Positions 1-13,400 of a stretch of 64,000 nucleotides of DNA are shown piece after piece (the stretch's first letter is position 1; the number at the start of each line of letters is the position of its first letter). Origin of the DNA: Lanius collurio (Eukaryota > Chordata > Aves > Passeriformes > Laniidae). The stretch is from assembly GCA_020086605.1 (NCBI GenBank), contig JACBWW010000004.1, positions 21,588,606 through 21,652,605 on the forward strand. The letters run 5' to 3'. Position numbers and translations under genes: made by a program. Under the pieces are notes generated by a model. That model searched no databases and had not been told where the DNA came from. It saw nothing but the letters and a program-made list of their open reading frames with translations.

Positions 1-1110
1 GGTAATTTTGAAAGCTTATAGATAAAGTTGTGACAAGTAGAACTGTCTCTCCTCAAGAAAGCAGGCAAGGGAGAAGAAAGCATTTGCCTTCTGTGCAATT
101 ATTTTCAATGAATTGACAACAAAGAAAGTATTGTATAATGTACAAGTGCTGACTCCTGCTTCTGAAGTAACCCTCTAGTTTATCCACTGTACTTAGTATA
201 CTTTTACTCAATAATTTATGAGGTGCACTTACTTAAAACTGCCTGCTGCCCTGAGAAGGTAAGCATTGTTACTATAAAGAAAGAAGAGCAAGCACAAAAG
301 GTCAAGTTACTATTATTGAAATATAAGAGTTTCACTTGGAGTTCAGGGCTTTTCTCCTGTTTCAGGAGGTATTTGACTCAGATATCATTTGGAAACAAAA
401 AGAAAACTAAACACCATTTTGAATTATATATTTGGCAGTGTTACTGAATCTTCATCCCTTCCTCAGAAAGCAGTATAATCATTCTGCATCTTCAGTACCT
501 ACTGCTCCTTTTCTTCCCATCTTATCCAAATATTTTTCAAAGCCATAAAACTGACAGTTATTAAAAGAGGCAGTTATTAAAACATATGTTTTGTGACACA
601 AGATGTTAGATTTTATAATGTTTAAATCAGTACAGATTCAGTTGGACTTGGACGGTTTTTACCAATGAAAATCCTAAATTAAGATATGAAGATTATGCAA
701 AACAAAGCCTACATACAGGATGGGATGGGATGCCCTTGGAAAATGCACTAGGAAGTGGAGTTGGATTTTTCTGTACTAGGCAGAAGATGTGCTGGATCCA
801 AACATCTGCTTTCTGTCTAAAGATCCACATCTTACTTACAGTCCAAATTGGTCCATTTATTTGTGCATTGAAATGCATCAATCCTTTAAAGAAACAGAAA
901 AGCACTTTTCTTTGACCTTTATAAAACACAGATAAGCACTGAGAAACAGCTGAACATTTTGATTTCAAACGAATGTTCTAAACAGGAACTCAACACAAAA
1001 CTAAGAGTGAGAGAAACAGAATTCACTGGCAAAAGCCCAGGAAGGGATACAAGATGTAATGCAAGATTTATTTTTTTTCTCCATAGTTTACATACTGTAC
1101 TCATTCTCTC

Positions 1111-1126
1111 TTTTTTTTTTTTTTTT
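1111..1126. repeat. Poly-T tract
   Basis: A run of 16 T on the plus strand. It could be the remnant poly-A tail of a retroposed element on the minus strand, but no body sequence is recognisable next to it. Confidence 0.8.
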
Positions 1127-2761
1127 CTTCTGAAGTAAAGTCATCTGGGAACACTTTTAAACAACTGTCTATGGCAGTTATTTGCCTGGGCCTGAAGATA
1201 GTGAAGTCAGCCTACAAAGCATCACCAATATTTTTTTTAATATGATTGCAATACTTTTAATGGTTTTAGAATATCTCTGATACATATATTTTAAAAACAG
1301 CTTTGTTTTTTAAATTAATGCCTTGGATCTAAATGGATGAATTTAGTGATCACTATTAAATTACTGTTTGGAAGAGGATGCAAGTTACTAAGCCACTAAA
1401 AAGATATTCAGAAAAATCAAGAAATTGTCGGACTAGAGAGACATTAAGATTAAAATGTGCCCGTCAGTACTTCTGTGAAATATTTAATATTTCTTTTTTA
1501 TTCAGAATCTACTCTTCATGAGCTTAGCAGATCTTTCTTTTATTTTGCCACAGGCAGAACCAGGGAAAATATGACTTCTGAAATACTGATGTGTGTTAAA
1601 GATGAAAGAATCATAGAAAAGATCTAATTTTGGTTGATTATATGAATCTACCAATCACTAAAAAAAGGAATAAATTAGGTCATCTGATTATTAAAAAAGA
1701 AAAAATCCTTCCATTAAAAGTACCCAAACATTGCCAACAAAAATGCTATAATATGAGTTAAAGAGCAGGTAAAAACTGCTTCCTTGATGTAGGTTTGCTG
1801 GTTAATAAGCTAAAACCATTAGCTATATAATAACTAAAATTACATTAAGAAGTATATTTTGTCTTGGTAAACCGGGAATCAGATATGCAGAGTTGCATGT
1901 CTAATCCCTTGAACCCTAAACATATTTCTTAAAATGTGGACACCAATTTATTATTTTGAATGAAAATTCATGAGCACCTTTCTCATGAGAAAACCAGTTC
2001 GTCTATGGCATTAATAAATAAAAAGGAATGTGAAGCTATTTCCATCAGCCTTTTTCCCCATGTTTAACACGCACTTCCAGTTTGTAGTATTTCTTTGATG
2101 GCATAACTCACATGGCATTTAGAAGTGTACTGTAAACACACTGGTACACCTACCAAAAAATTCAGCCAGACAAAAAGTTCCTTCAAGATTCTGGGTCATA
2201 ATTTTTTGGAACTGTTTTCACCAGTTTTTATTAGGAAGATATAGGAGAATTCAGAGTTATCTCCTTAACAGTTTTAAAACCGCAGTATGTTGTGCACATA
2301 CTTGAAGCCCCCCTAATGTATTTCTCTCAAAGTCTCATCCATGAAGGCCCAACACCCATTGATGACAGGATTTTAGGATCTGGCTTTCATGTTGTGAAAT
2401 GGTGCTGTCTGTATCTCTCAATAGGACGTGTACGCACTCCTCCCCAGTTTTGAGGGGATCCAATAATTACAGACAGATTTGCTATAACATTTTGTACCTG
2501 CCCTCAACTACTCTTGGATATCTCTTACCTCCTGGCTAGCTGATGTTCTCCTGCTGTGGATACTCATTCTTTCCTCTTCTTTTGTCACTTCAGCTATTTT
2601 CATGCTAATACACATAAACCCTATTACAGTTTCAACAACATAACTGTTTTGAAGGAAATCTCCTGCTCTTTATACACCCACTAGAATTACACTATTCAGC
2701 AAATACTGCCCTATCCATCTCAGTTTAGCTATTTCCTGCACAGTCATCTCCTAAATCTCCT

Positions 2762-2766
<5 letters not shown>

Positions 2767-2799
<33 letters not shown>
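2767..2799. repeat. (CA)n microsatellite
   Basis: About 16.5 uninterrupted CA units, preceded by an imperfect ACACG start and followed by CACGCGC. It is long enough to be length-variable between individuals. Confidence 0.97.
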
Positions 2800-2800
<1 letters not shown>

Positions 2801-4740
2801 ACGCGCATCATATAAAATATTCTTCCTTAACAATAGCGCTAGTTCTCCCTGTGGACATTCTTCTTTTTCCTAGGTCAAGCTTCCACAACAGCTAATGGAT
2901 AGATACCCTAATTTATGCAAATGGCCCCTTCTCTGTTGAGATCTCAGTCTCCAACTAGGTCATGCTACTGTGGAGTTTCTGTCCACAGTTTTCATGCAGT
3001 AAGTAAAGGTTGCATCAACTGTATTTTTAAATAGCTGAAAGGTATTTCCATTTTTTTCAACATAGCACCTCAGACTGGTTCAACTGAAAGTTTTCCAGCT
3101 GAATTTAGTCCCCATTAGCTTCTAAAATGGCTGAATACTTGGTATTGCACCTTTGGCCCCTGTTGAGCCTCTAAGGGCTGAGATGGCCTTACGGGCCGAG
3201 AAAGGTCACCACAGCACAAAAAAGGTAGGAAATACTTGCAGATGACCATTTCTAGTTCTAAGCATATAATTACAAGTGAAAACCAGTGCATTTGAGAAAC
3301 TATTTGCTTATCACATATAGTATGCAGAGTTACAAGCTGGACTCCTCTGTGAAGCTTAAAGCTTTACATCCCCTACCCTCAGGAAAATCAAATGTCTGTT
3401 GATGTCTCTTATGCCTCCCTCAATAGTCCAGCATTAAGCCTTGCTCACATTCAGTGGTGGCTGCAAAATTAGACGCTGGTTTTGAATATGTAGCCCTCAG
3501 TGTGCATTTATGTACATATACACACCAATTCTGAACAAATTATTTTTATGGTTGGCACTAGCTGCACTGGCGTGTTTGACAATCTGATAGATTTCTGCAT
3601 ATGCAATCAAGATCTCAGTTATCCTATATAATTAGACCACATCAACTTTTCTAAAACAGTCATCTTTCCATATAATAAGAGGGGATGTTTACAAGGCTTA
3701 TTTATCTTTACAGTTGGTAATTTAATAAAACTGTGTTTCCAAGACCTGAACATTGAGTTAACAATTGGAAATGGGAGTTCTGGAGATAGAGAACTAATGG
3801 ACACCTCTGTCAATGACTTTCCTTGCATAAGAAACTGCAGGAAAAAGTTCTGCTATATTTGCCAGTTATAAAGAAACTATCAGGACTAGGGCATACACAA
3901 ACAATGAGCACTAGTTGGCTCCTTTGAACTTCTTTTGGCCCACACTATTACGATCCCACAGGTATGTTTCTTGCATTCATTTTGGGGTGCCAGTAGTTGG
4001 AAGATACGGCTTTTAAAAGACCTTAAAGAAAAAGTCTTAATCCAGAACTACAAGTTCCCTTGATTGTTAAAAAGAGAGGGCAGCAAGAACTCCCTTCAGC
4101 ATAGTCCAGTGATTAATTTGTTCAAAATATTAAGAAAGAATGATTTTGCATGTACACTTACATATATAATAAATGCATGGTTATGTGTGTTAACATTATT
4201 TAAAAAAAAAACAAGTAAAGGAAAAACAGTTTAAAAAAAAGGGAAAACAGTTTAAAATAATGCTTTCTTGAGGTGCAAAACCAGGATGTTTGAACTATAA
4301 GTGAATGGCTTCATATTCTTATTTCCTACTCACTAGGAGAACAACCACTATAGAGCTCTTGCAGAGGTACTATTACACTATCAAGATTCTCCCTCAGAAG
4401 ATGTTAAGAAATCAAATTATATGAAGCTGTAGGAGAATATGATACAACTGGAGGAGAAAAGCCTAAAGAAAAAGGACAAAGTATATATTTTTAAATCTAT
4501 ATAACAGATTGCTATTAGATAATATTAGGTAGTCCTGTGAATAAACTGCCATTTGGATAAATTATCCAGAACACATTATTTTTGCATCCATATATTAAAA
4601 AAAGAGAGAGAAAAACAGTTGTCCCTGTCTCTTGGCCTAGGAAGAAAAATCCTGGTTAACTAGCAGTAAGAAAAAATATATCATGTAAAAAAAAAATACA
4701 GATCAGTGAGAATAAAACAACAAAAAGAATAGTTCCCTAC

Positions 4741-4889
4741 CCATTACTTCCCACTGTGTGAACTTTTGACATATCAGCAAACTCTTCCTTTCGCTTGCTA
4801 CTACTGTTGTACTGCTCACTGTACAGTTTTAAGGACATCTGTTCAACAGCATCTCTTTGTGCTTCCAGATAGCATAGCTGAACCTCAGC
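4741..4889 (-). CDS. AKAP6: AKAP6 internal coding exon (third visible)
   Basis: Seen: on the minus strand a pyrimidine-rich tract ending TTTTTCTAG is followed by 149 open bases, in phase 0 at the start and ending with two bases (GG) of a split glycine codon. The donor is AATGG|GTAGGG, weaker than consensus. The 49 complete codons start AEVQLCYLEAQRDAVEQMSL and include SSSKRKEEFADMSKVH, ending TVGSN. The phases fit: the previous exon ends exactly on a codon boundary. The string matches AKAP6 as I remember it, where it directly follows GTGSPK. Inference: it is helix of the spectrin-like region with a basic-acidic SKRKEE patch. It lies about 54 kb downstream of the preceding exon and is too short to show as a long open frame. 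Confidence 0.93.
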
Positions 4890-7800
4890 CTAGAAAAAGA
4901 AAATAAAGAGGTGAAAAAAACAAAGCAGAACATTAAAAAAATAATTCAGAAAGAACACATTTAAAACAAATACTTTTGGACCACAACAATTTTAACCAAA
5001 TGATTCACACTTTTAATTTTCTCCTAGTATATGATAGTGAAAAAGGCTGAACCATTAAGTCAGAGAAAAAGTACAGCGTAATCCCGAATGCTAGAAATGA
5101 ACTATTGAGGTTTCTATCAGAGAATATGTTATATATTCCATGAGATGTATATCCAATCAAATGCTGCATAAAAATGTCTGGACATGAATAAAAAATATAT
5201 TAGAAACCAAGCACTGTGATAGAAAAGGTAGATACATGAAATTACATTTCTTACAGGCTTCAAGACTGATATTGTTAACACACTGTCTGTGCTTCATAAT
5301 TAATGAAAGCCATGTTGCTATAGGTATTTTTCCTTTAAATAGCAAGTGTAAACAAACCCAAGCAGATTGGCATTGTTCACATTCTCCTTTCTCATATCTG
5401 GCACAGACTGATTACTCAGCAACTTTAATTGCAAGGAAAAAGGCAGTAAGAGAGATGTGCTGTTTTCCATCAGACTGTGCCTGTCCAGAAGAATGTCGAA
5501 TAATATTTGGCATTGTAACTTATTGAACAGACACTTTATTTATTGCAGCTGTGGTGATCAGTATGCTTCTGAGGCTCAGAGAACCAGATGACACACGGAT
5601 AAAATCTGCTGTTTGCCACACTTGCCCCTAGGAACAGTAGAAAGAACAGAGTGTAGAGTAAGTTCAAAAGCACTTTGGGGCTGATATGCCATTGTTTTCT
5701 TTTAATATGCTTTATTGAAAGAAAAACGCATTACAAATTCTGATAATGCTTCAAAAACCTCTACTTCTGTGTAACTACATATTTTTATTTCCATTAGAAG
5801 TGGAATGCCTGCTTAATGATTTGGTACTATGGCAAGTGAATGCAAATGGCATGCAGGAAATTTTGTATAAGGACTGTCCTCTATTTTTTGTGGGGAAGTG
5901 AAGGGTTTATTTGTTTGCTGACAGCATAGCGGAGTTACCAATATATGGAACAATGGCAGTCACAAAGAGAAAGTAGTGAAAGGGCTAGAGAGAAGGTTAG
6001 TCAGTAAAATGTAGGAAAAATGCAAACAAGTGAAGGGAAACAGGCACTGAAGAATGTCAGTAGGGAAAGTCTGAAAGACTAGAATGTCTTCATAATAGTA
6101 ATAACAGTTTCTATATTTGCTTAGGCTTTGCCTTGGTGCAATTTTTACTGAAAAATAATGTAAGCAATTTGGAAATTCCATTTCCTTTTAAAATTTCTCA
6201 TTCGAACCTTTATAGCTTTCTCTCTCAGCTGCTTCTTACAGTGAAATTAGTTATGTTTTCCAATAAATCACAATATGTTTTTGAGAAACTTTAAAAAAAC
6301 CTAATAAGCAAAGCAAAATCTCAGAAAATACAGAAAATGCTAGCAATTTTCCAAGGAGAAAAAAGACAAGAATTTCAACTAATCCATGCAGGTCTTCCAC
6401 TGTGTATTTAATCATAATTCAAGGTGAAGAATCATTATCTCAATAGATGACTAAGTATCTGGGACTGCTCAGTTAGAGTAAAATGTGAAGGTTTGAGAGA
6501 GCTACCAAACTATTGTGTTTTCTCAGAAAGTATAATTAGAATGGCCATTTATATAACTCACAAACAACTAAGGCAGCTACTGAACAAACTGTATCACCTT
6601 CCTGTTACGTTTCCACTCCCAAGTACATTTTCCACTGAACTGATAAACAGTCCACTACCACAGCATACAGATGTTCCTGAACAAATTTCTTGTTTGGAGG
6701 GATTCTTCACCAGTAAGGACAGTCTTCCAGCAGAGTATTTTATATTGTCCATATAAGGCTATAAATGTGTTCTTTTAATTTATTCTTACCTCAAAGCAGT
6801 AATCTACTTATCATTTTTATTTTCGTTATAGTTGACATGACACATTCAGTCTAAAGCCCTGTTGTCGGTGACCAGTAAATTTCTAAAACAATTAGATCTG
6901 TCAATTAAAATCTGTGAGTGTTTTAAGCCTAGAGGGGAAACCCTGTGGAAAACTTGAAGCAAAAAAATTCCCTGATTTTCTGAACAGTTTTGTAAATCCG
7001 GATTCCTGCTTTTTCAGCTATGGGTTTTGGGTGGTGTTTAGGTAGAGGTTTTGGGGTTAGCTGTTATTGAAATTGTGTACACAACCTTCCTTCTCCCCTC
7101 CCACTCCGAGACTCCAAAAAGAGGGTGTTCACTTGTAGCCTAAACTCCAGTACACCACACATAATAATTTAAACTGAGCCCTGAACTGTATGAAAACACA
7201 TTATTTCTCAAATTATATCCCAATAATTTAGATACCTTTTTCCCCTTGCATTTTATAGTTGCCCATCCTATGATTTCCTCTATATTTAAAAATAAAAACA
7301 TGTTAAAAAATAAAGGCAGCAGCTTCTCACAGGTTGGTCATGCTCTGTTTACTAGCAAAAATACTTGTAGGCAAAACAATAATGAATACAGAAAATGGGG
7401 AAAAAAGAAGGGTAAAATTGAATAGTGGGGGAAAGGAAAAGCAGGATGTAAAGGGTAGGTAAATATATGAAGAGAGATAAGGAAGAATCCACTATTTCTT
7501 CCTTGCAGCTATAAGGACCTCGTATACTAAGGATTATGAACTCCATCAACATCACACTCTACGAAACCTGAATAAAACTTGGTTCTTGCACTTCAGAAAT
7601 ATGGTCCCTCTATAAATCAACTATCTTTATTTTTAAACCCAATTTCTATCTTCAACGTTTGTGAACAATTACAGCAACTCAAACTCAGACAGCGTAGAGT
7701 TTCAGATGGATCTCTCTGATTTCTTTTCTCTATGTATTCATCTATCTCACTGTTGTACTTAAGCATTTTTTTTGTTTCTGTTATACTGTTATCAACTTCA

Positions 7801-9021
7801 AATCCAAAGAGGTTTTGAAGACCTTGAGTAGGTATTGATCCATTTAAGTATCAAAAAACTACATTCCACCGAAGCTGAGCTAACAGGTACAAGGCATAAT
7901 ATGGAAAAAAGTACACAGCACAGATATGCCATAAACCTACTGCAGTTTATTTTCAACTTAAAACCTTTAGTGGTAATGAAAGACTAGTTTTGCAGTATTC
8001 TAGGAGAATAAAGTAGCAACTTTAAAAATTCCTAATCAAATATAGAAAAACTACTTGATTTACATTTAATCTTAATTGTGTGCATTTTCAGATTGCCCTA
8101 CACACATTTTTTTTTATAACCTAACACAAATTTTAAGGGCAGTCTCTATAACAAACACACCTGTGTGGACATGGATATCTAGCAAATCCTCAAGAAGTCT
8201 ACTAGGATAAGCATCATCCCAAATATAGCTAATAGAAATTGGGTGGGAGGTAATAATTCGTTTACTCCTAGTGCCCCATTTTAGAAATGAAATTTAATTC
8301 CTTCTTTCTTTGAGGATGTAGTATATCAGAATATGAGAAAAACTGAACATAGGGAAAAAATGCCAAGGAATTATATTCAGCAGAAGTTTTCCACTTCATG
8401 GTCCTCTGCTAAGTGATCATTTTTTCAGTAAAAAGACAATAAAGATGCTGATGATGATCTTGTTGCACACTTGTAGATATTCTCTATCAACTGGAAGGAA
8501 TGAGTTTAAAATATTCTGTTGTAAATTAAACTGAGATATTTCCAATAATCAAATGACAAAATTCTCTCATTTTCCTGAGCCTGCAGGAACCAATCTCTGA
8601 ACAAGACTATGAAAAAACTGTTGTCTGGGGAAAAAACAGTGAAAAAAAATCTAGACTAGTACCAAATACTCAGTTCTAGTGATTGATTAATAATGGTAAA
8701 TAATTTCAAGGGTATTTTCTAAAGCTCATTTTATCAAAACAAGAACTTATAAATAAATCGGGGGAGCCTGAGGTGCAAATCTGTTCCTTAAGATTGGCTT
8801 TGCATGATAATGTAAAATGTCCTTTACTACAGAGATCACTATATAACATGAAAGAGTAATCAGTGACAATACAAATCAATGAAAATACATTGTATTTCTT
8901 GTTAGACCTACATGTTAGAATGACCTTATTCTGAAATGTAGAAAGACAAGGGATAATGACCCTTACTGTGGGAGGAAGGAGATTGAAAGGTTATATTGTA
9001 TACAGAGTGTCAAACAAGAGA

Positions 9022-9062
9022 CTCAAAATTTACACCAATGTAAATTGCAGATATGAACTCAG
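9022..9062. repeat. Possible ancient amniote repeat fragment
   Basis: The string AAAATTTACACCAATGTAAA and what follows resemble a motif (TTTACACCAGTGTAACTGAGAG-like) that recurs in old amniote interspersed repeats. Only about 40 bases match from memory, so this is weak. Confidence 0.25.
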
Positions 9063-10035
9063 AGCTAGTGTTTTTCTCCTGCAAATTTTTTTTATCTTGG
9101 AATGTACTAGAATAAATATCATTGATTTTGTGTTGAAAAAGAAAGTGTTTTCAGACAGTGTCTCACAAGGAGCAAAAGTCATTTGTTATGAACTATGTTA
9201 CTATGGGCAAACAATTTGGTGTTTTAGATATACAAATTATATATAACACATTCAGCTGAATTTAAATTATGAAAGTATCCTATTTTGCATTACCCCTTCT
9301 CTACAGTTCTGTAGGGAAACCACTTCTGCCACACTATACTGTACTTAGTGAGAATTATGTAAGAAATACAGACAGTCCAGTTCCTCTGCCATTATTTGAA
9401 CTTAAATTGGATGAAAACAGTCTCTACAATTAAAGCACAAAATCCAGTTTCCTCCAGCAAGGAGGTGGTCAGATGGCCCCATGCAGCAGGTAGACTTAGA
9501 ATACTCACCCATGTGTATATTTTAAAGGAGTGCAAACTCAGATGATCCATTTAAAAAGTATAAATATTCCAGCTTGTCATTCTGTATATCTCCAATTGGT
9601 GAAATTTCTTGAGATTTAAAATTGAGAATGATTTCTTTCCACAATTAAGTTGATAAGAGTAGCATTTACATTTAAACAATCAAGCTTTTTTTTTGTTTTC
9701 TGTCATAATATTCTGACTACTTGTCCATATTATAAAGTTGTGGAGAAGGTTTCATTACAGAACCGAAAAAAGAGCCCAGCTCAGTCACAGTACACCTACT
9801 GAATAAAATTATGTTTAGAAGTCTATGGCTCAAAATATCTTCCATGAAGATGTAGATTACAGAAAGCATTATTTGGCAGGCTAGAGTTTCTCCAAAAACT
9901 CTATACAGACAGACTTGATCATCCATCACACCATCCCTACACCCAGCCAACAGCTCTTCTATGGATGAAAACACCTAAGGTAAAAGGAGTGCTTTCAAGA
10001 AGTCACACCAGCATTTTAAAAGGCATTGCATAACA

Positions 10036-10140
10036 GAATAAAGGGATCATTAAGGTTGGAAATGCCTTTGAGATCATTCAACCATCATCTGGCAGCATTA
10101 GGCTTCTTGGACTTCAAGTGACTGCTTCTACCCTAAGTGT
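10036..10140 (-). mobile_element. CR1 LINE 3'-end fragment (diverged)
   Basis: The plus strand reads GATCATTAAGGTTGGAAATG, then CCTTTGAGATCATTCAACCATCATC. This is the familiar antisense view of the 3' part of avian CR1 retroposons (ATCATTAAGGTTGGAAAAGACC... GAGTCCAACCATCA). The element would therefore lie on the minus strand, the same strand as the gene. It is truncated and diverged. The right limit is unclear; related-looking sequence may run on to the A run near 10279. Confidence 0.65.
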
Positions 10141-10278
10141 AGGCATTTGTTTCTCCCTCCTTACTCTGCATAATTGAAACAGAGACCGTGCTGCTGTTGA
10201 ATACTTTCTTAATCTGTTACCCTTCCTGTCTTTGGCTTCCTTGACTCTTCATCTTACACACTCTCTTCAGGACTGAAT

Positions 10279-10293
10279 AAAAAAAAAAAAAAA
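10279..10293. repeat. Poly-A tract
   Basis: Fifteen A in a row followed by ATTAAAAAA-like sequence. It has no recognisable retroposon body directly upstream on the plus strand. Confidence 0.8.
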
Positions 10294-11707
10294 TTAAAAA
10301 ACCTATATCATGAAATATGTTTACTTCGAGTTGAATATTTGAGAGTACTAATACAAAGGACACACTATTTTTTGATCATGCAGGAAATTAATTCTGTTAA
10401 TCAGGGCATGCTTTTTACCAATCAAAATCCTAGCTAAGTGTTTCTATCATCAGAAATGTTTTTATATCAAGAATAATGTTTTTGTTTTTCAGTTTGCTAA
10501 AACCATCACGATAATGTGAAACATCCATACAGAATGAGTAAAATTACAAGGCAACAACATTCTTACAGATCAAGGTACATAAAATCATTGTAGAGTTTAA
10601 GTAACAGCACAGTGAATTTTAGGTCCATTCACAGGAGCCATAAAGTGAAGTTTCAGATAGGTAGGGCTATGTTATAGCAAGCAGAACTCCAGGCAGTTCT
10701 CGGAGCCATCAGATATAATGGGGGGATGGTGGGGGGGAAGCCTGTAAAATAGGAGTAATACCTTTTTTCAGCGTTTCCCTTGGCTTTCAGAAATCCATGA
10801 CCTGTGACTTCAGGACTGTGAGTGCAAATGCAGTCAGTAGTGGGGCCTCACCAGCACTGTCTGACCAAATCCATGAAGATGCCATAATCATGCTGCTAAT
10901 TTAAAATCTGCACCTCTTGCGTCTTTATTCCTGACAATTCACCTGCCTTTCATTATATTCAGTGTAACATAAACACAACCCAAGAGCATGGCATGCCCTG
11001 TGCATCGTACAGATACCAGTTATGTACCATGAGAAGTTCCCTACATGACAAATATCAAAAAGCATTGAAGAAAAGTATGAAAGAATTAACCTCTCCAGAA
11101 ATTAATTAAGACTGAATAGTTTCTGACAATAGCATCCCAAAATTGCCAGGTGAAAAAAAGTTCTTGTAAGAATGGGAATTGAATAAAGGCCGGGATCCTT
11201 TTCTATTCTTCTTGTCTTGCAGGTCTGCATCTCCAGCCTGCAGAAAGAGAGTAACGGGATGCAAAAGAGTCTGTAATAATCAGGGGCCAGGTGGGGAACA
11301 GGCTTGCTCTGACAGTGGAAAGGGCTGGGATGACAGAACAGCATTTGCTAAAACTATGTGGGAGATTAAAAAATTAACAAGGATGCAGATCCAGCCAAAC
11401 CCATCAACATAATAGAGAGCATTTCTTTGTAACTGCCCCATTCCTTCCAGCTCCTTCAGTGACACCTCTTCATATGCCACAATAACTGTAAACCCAAACA
11501 GTCCCATTCTTAAAAAACCCAGAAATTGTACTATTAAATTATTTGCACTGTTCTGATTGTTCCTACCATTTTCTGTGTTTGCACTTCTAGAGCAATGAAG
11601 TGGCCTAAAAAGAGATTGTTAAAGAGTCTATCACCCAACATGTGGATACTTCTAAAAGTCATGCTTCTCTATAAGGTTTTTGTACCAAATCACACAGACT
11701 AGCAATG

Positions 11708-11790
11708 CATCTAGCTCAGTTCATAGGGCTGGGCATTCAAAATGGCCACGCTCTTAAGGCTAAAGATACCCAGGTTCAGAATTTAGGACA
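11708..11790 (+). repeat. tRNA-like segment, possible SINE head or decayed tRNA pseudogene
   Basis: TAGCTCAGTTC at 11712-11722 resembles the internal A box of RNA polymerase III tRNA promoters, and GGTTCAGAATT at 11773-11783 resembles a B box. They are about 50 bases apart, longer than in most tRNAs but possible for a Leu/Ser-like or derived form. I could not fold a convincing acceptor stem, so it is not a functional tRNA call. Confidence 0.25.
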
Positions 11791-12948
11791 ACACATTTGT
11801 GCAAGAGAAATTCCAGAGGGCTGGTGTGTGGGAACCAACAGCTGGACTGAAGGTCTCACACTGGTGCACATTCCACCTCCCCCTGTTCCCGCAGCAGATT
11901 GACACATAGGTGTCTACTTAAAAATAGGGAGGAAAGATAAGTCTCTCAAAACCAATACTTCCTATGAAAAACCATCCAAAACATCCCAAGAAGGCATGGC
12001 AGAGCTAACATAAAAATGTCACAGCCTTTTCCTTAGAAAATTTGCTCAGAGATCTACTTTGTGCATATTTTGGAGAATCCTCTTCTCTCCCCATTGGGAG
12101 CTGTACTGACCTATAGTGAAGCAAAACCTGATGACTTATTTGTAGAAAATGGTTTCCAAGCTTTCTAAATTTAATACATTGAAAAATCTCACTTGGAAGC
12201 AAATAGAAGGTAATTGTATACTTCTTTAATTGTAAGATTCATTTTTTGAATCTGAAGTTACTTTGGTTATACACACTGAGTTTTAATTAATTTACCAGAC
12301 TATACTAGTAGTACACAAACAGCTTGAATTTTTCCCTAGTAGCTCCATTTTAAATTTCTGTATGCTTGAGAAATGTTACATATTTATTAACCTCATCATT
12401 ACAAATATGTGTGTGCTTAACAGCTAGTTCCAAAATTTCCTAAATATATCAACTCACAAAATTGAAAAAGTTTTGACCTAAAATCTTCTTTTGATTCAAT
12501 GTTTTGAGTCAACTATTTTGAGAGGTTCAATAGTGTCAAACATTTTGGGGTCAAAACTCCTACACTAAGTGTGCCTCAAAGACACTCATTGAATGCTTAT
12601 TTAACATGTTCTGAAATTGAAGGAGATTCTTTCCATGACTTGATAGTCTATTTGATGTTATGTTACCCCTAGAGATGTGAATGTTTTCTTACTACACACT
12701 TTTTTCTTCCTACAGGGAGAAATTACAGGGTATTATCAGCTTTTTAGATATTGAACTATCAATAACATAAAATTGTGAAATATGAACACATGACTCTGTC
12801 TCCACTGCACAATTAAGTAAGAATAGTCAGACTCTGAAGGAGGAGATGCCAATTAATGTCAATTAATTTAGTTGATAATAGCAGGGAAATGTGGGCTAAG
12901 TATTTTTTGCTGTACACTACTTTTCCTATCCTAAATACATATATATAC

Positions 12949-12949
<1 letters not shown>

Positions 12950-12988
<39 letters not shown>
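12950..12988. repeat. (GATA)n microsatellite
   Basis: Nearly ten perfect GATA units, preceded by ATATATACA and followed by CAATCCATGG. Tetranucleotide arrays of this length are usually polymorphic. Confidence 0.97.
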
Positions 12989-13189
12989 CAATCCATGGGT
13001 TTTAGCAAATATATTAGTAATTATTCCAGCAAGAGGAAAATATATAGCTTAATATGTTGATTTGTACAACTACTTTGCTGTGTATAAAAAGCAGGCACAG
13101 GCTGCTTCTCCCTTGAGTTTATTTATGCTCCTCTGATGAGGAGCCTCTTGAAGCACCTGACACTTACTGAGGTCGAGGGAACTGTAAAA

Positions 13190-13400
13190 AGATAACTGTT
13201 TTAAACATAAAATATTTGTATTGCTAAGAGGTCAGCTTTGCTGCTGCTGACTTCATTGCAATTTGCATACTATTAAAGCATTACCCATAATGTTTGTAAA
13301 ATTTAATTTTAAAGCTATGCTGTTAAAGATGTTTACTGAATTGTAAGCACCTAGGACATTTGGGAAATTTGTTAACACTGTGATAGTTATAGTATTTCTG
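13190..13400. promoter_or_regulatory. Candidate conserved non-coding element
   Basis: The segment has no repeat character and contains a perfect octamer ATTTGCAT (13261-13268) next to a small inverted repeat (TCAG...CTGA, 13232-13250) and TAAAGC/TTAAAG pairs. This mix of POU-type and AT-rich homeobox-type cores resembles vertebrate intronic enhancers. It is only a compositional judgement; no alignment was possible. Confidence 0.25.

Larger units (their letters stand above)
1..4740 (-). other. AKAP6: Start of the next AKAP6 intron
   Basis: Sequence 3' of the third visible exon in transcript terms, beginning at the donor GTAGGG. It is AT-rich, with a CA microsatellite at 2767-2799 and a 16-base T run at 1111-1126. 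The next AKAP6 exon, which I would expect to begin with the last base of a glycine codon, is not seen here and should lie beyond position 1. Confidence 0.7.
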
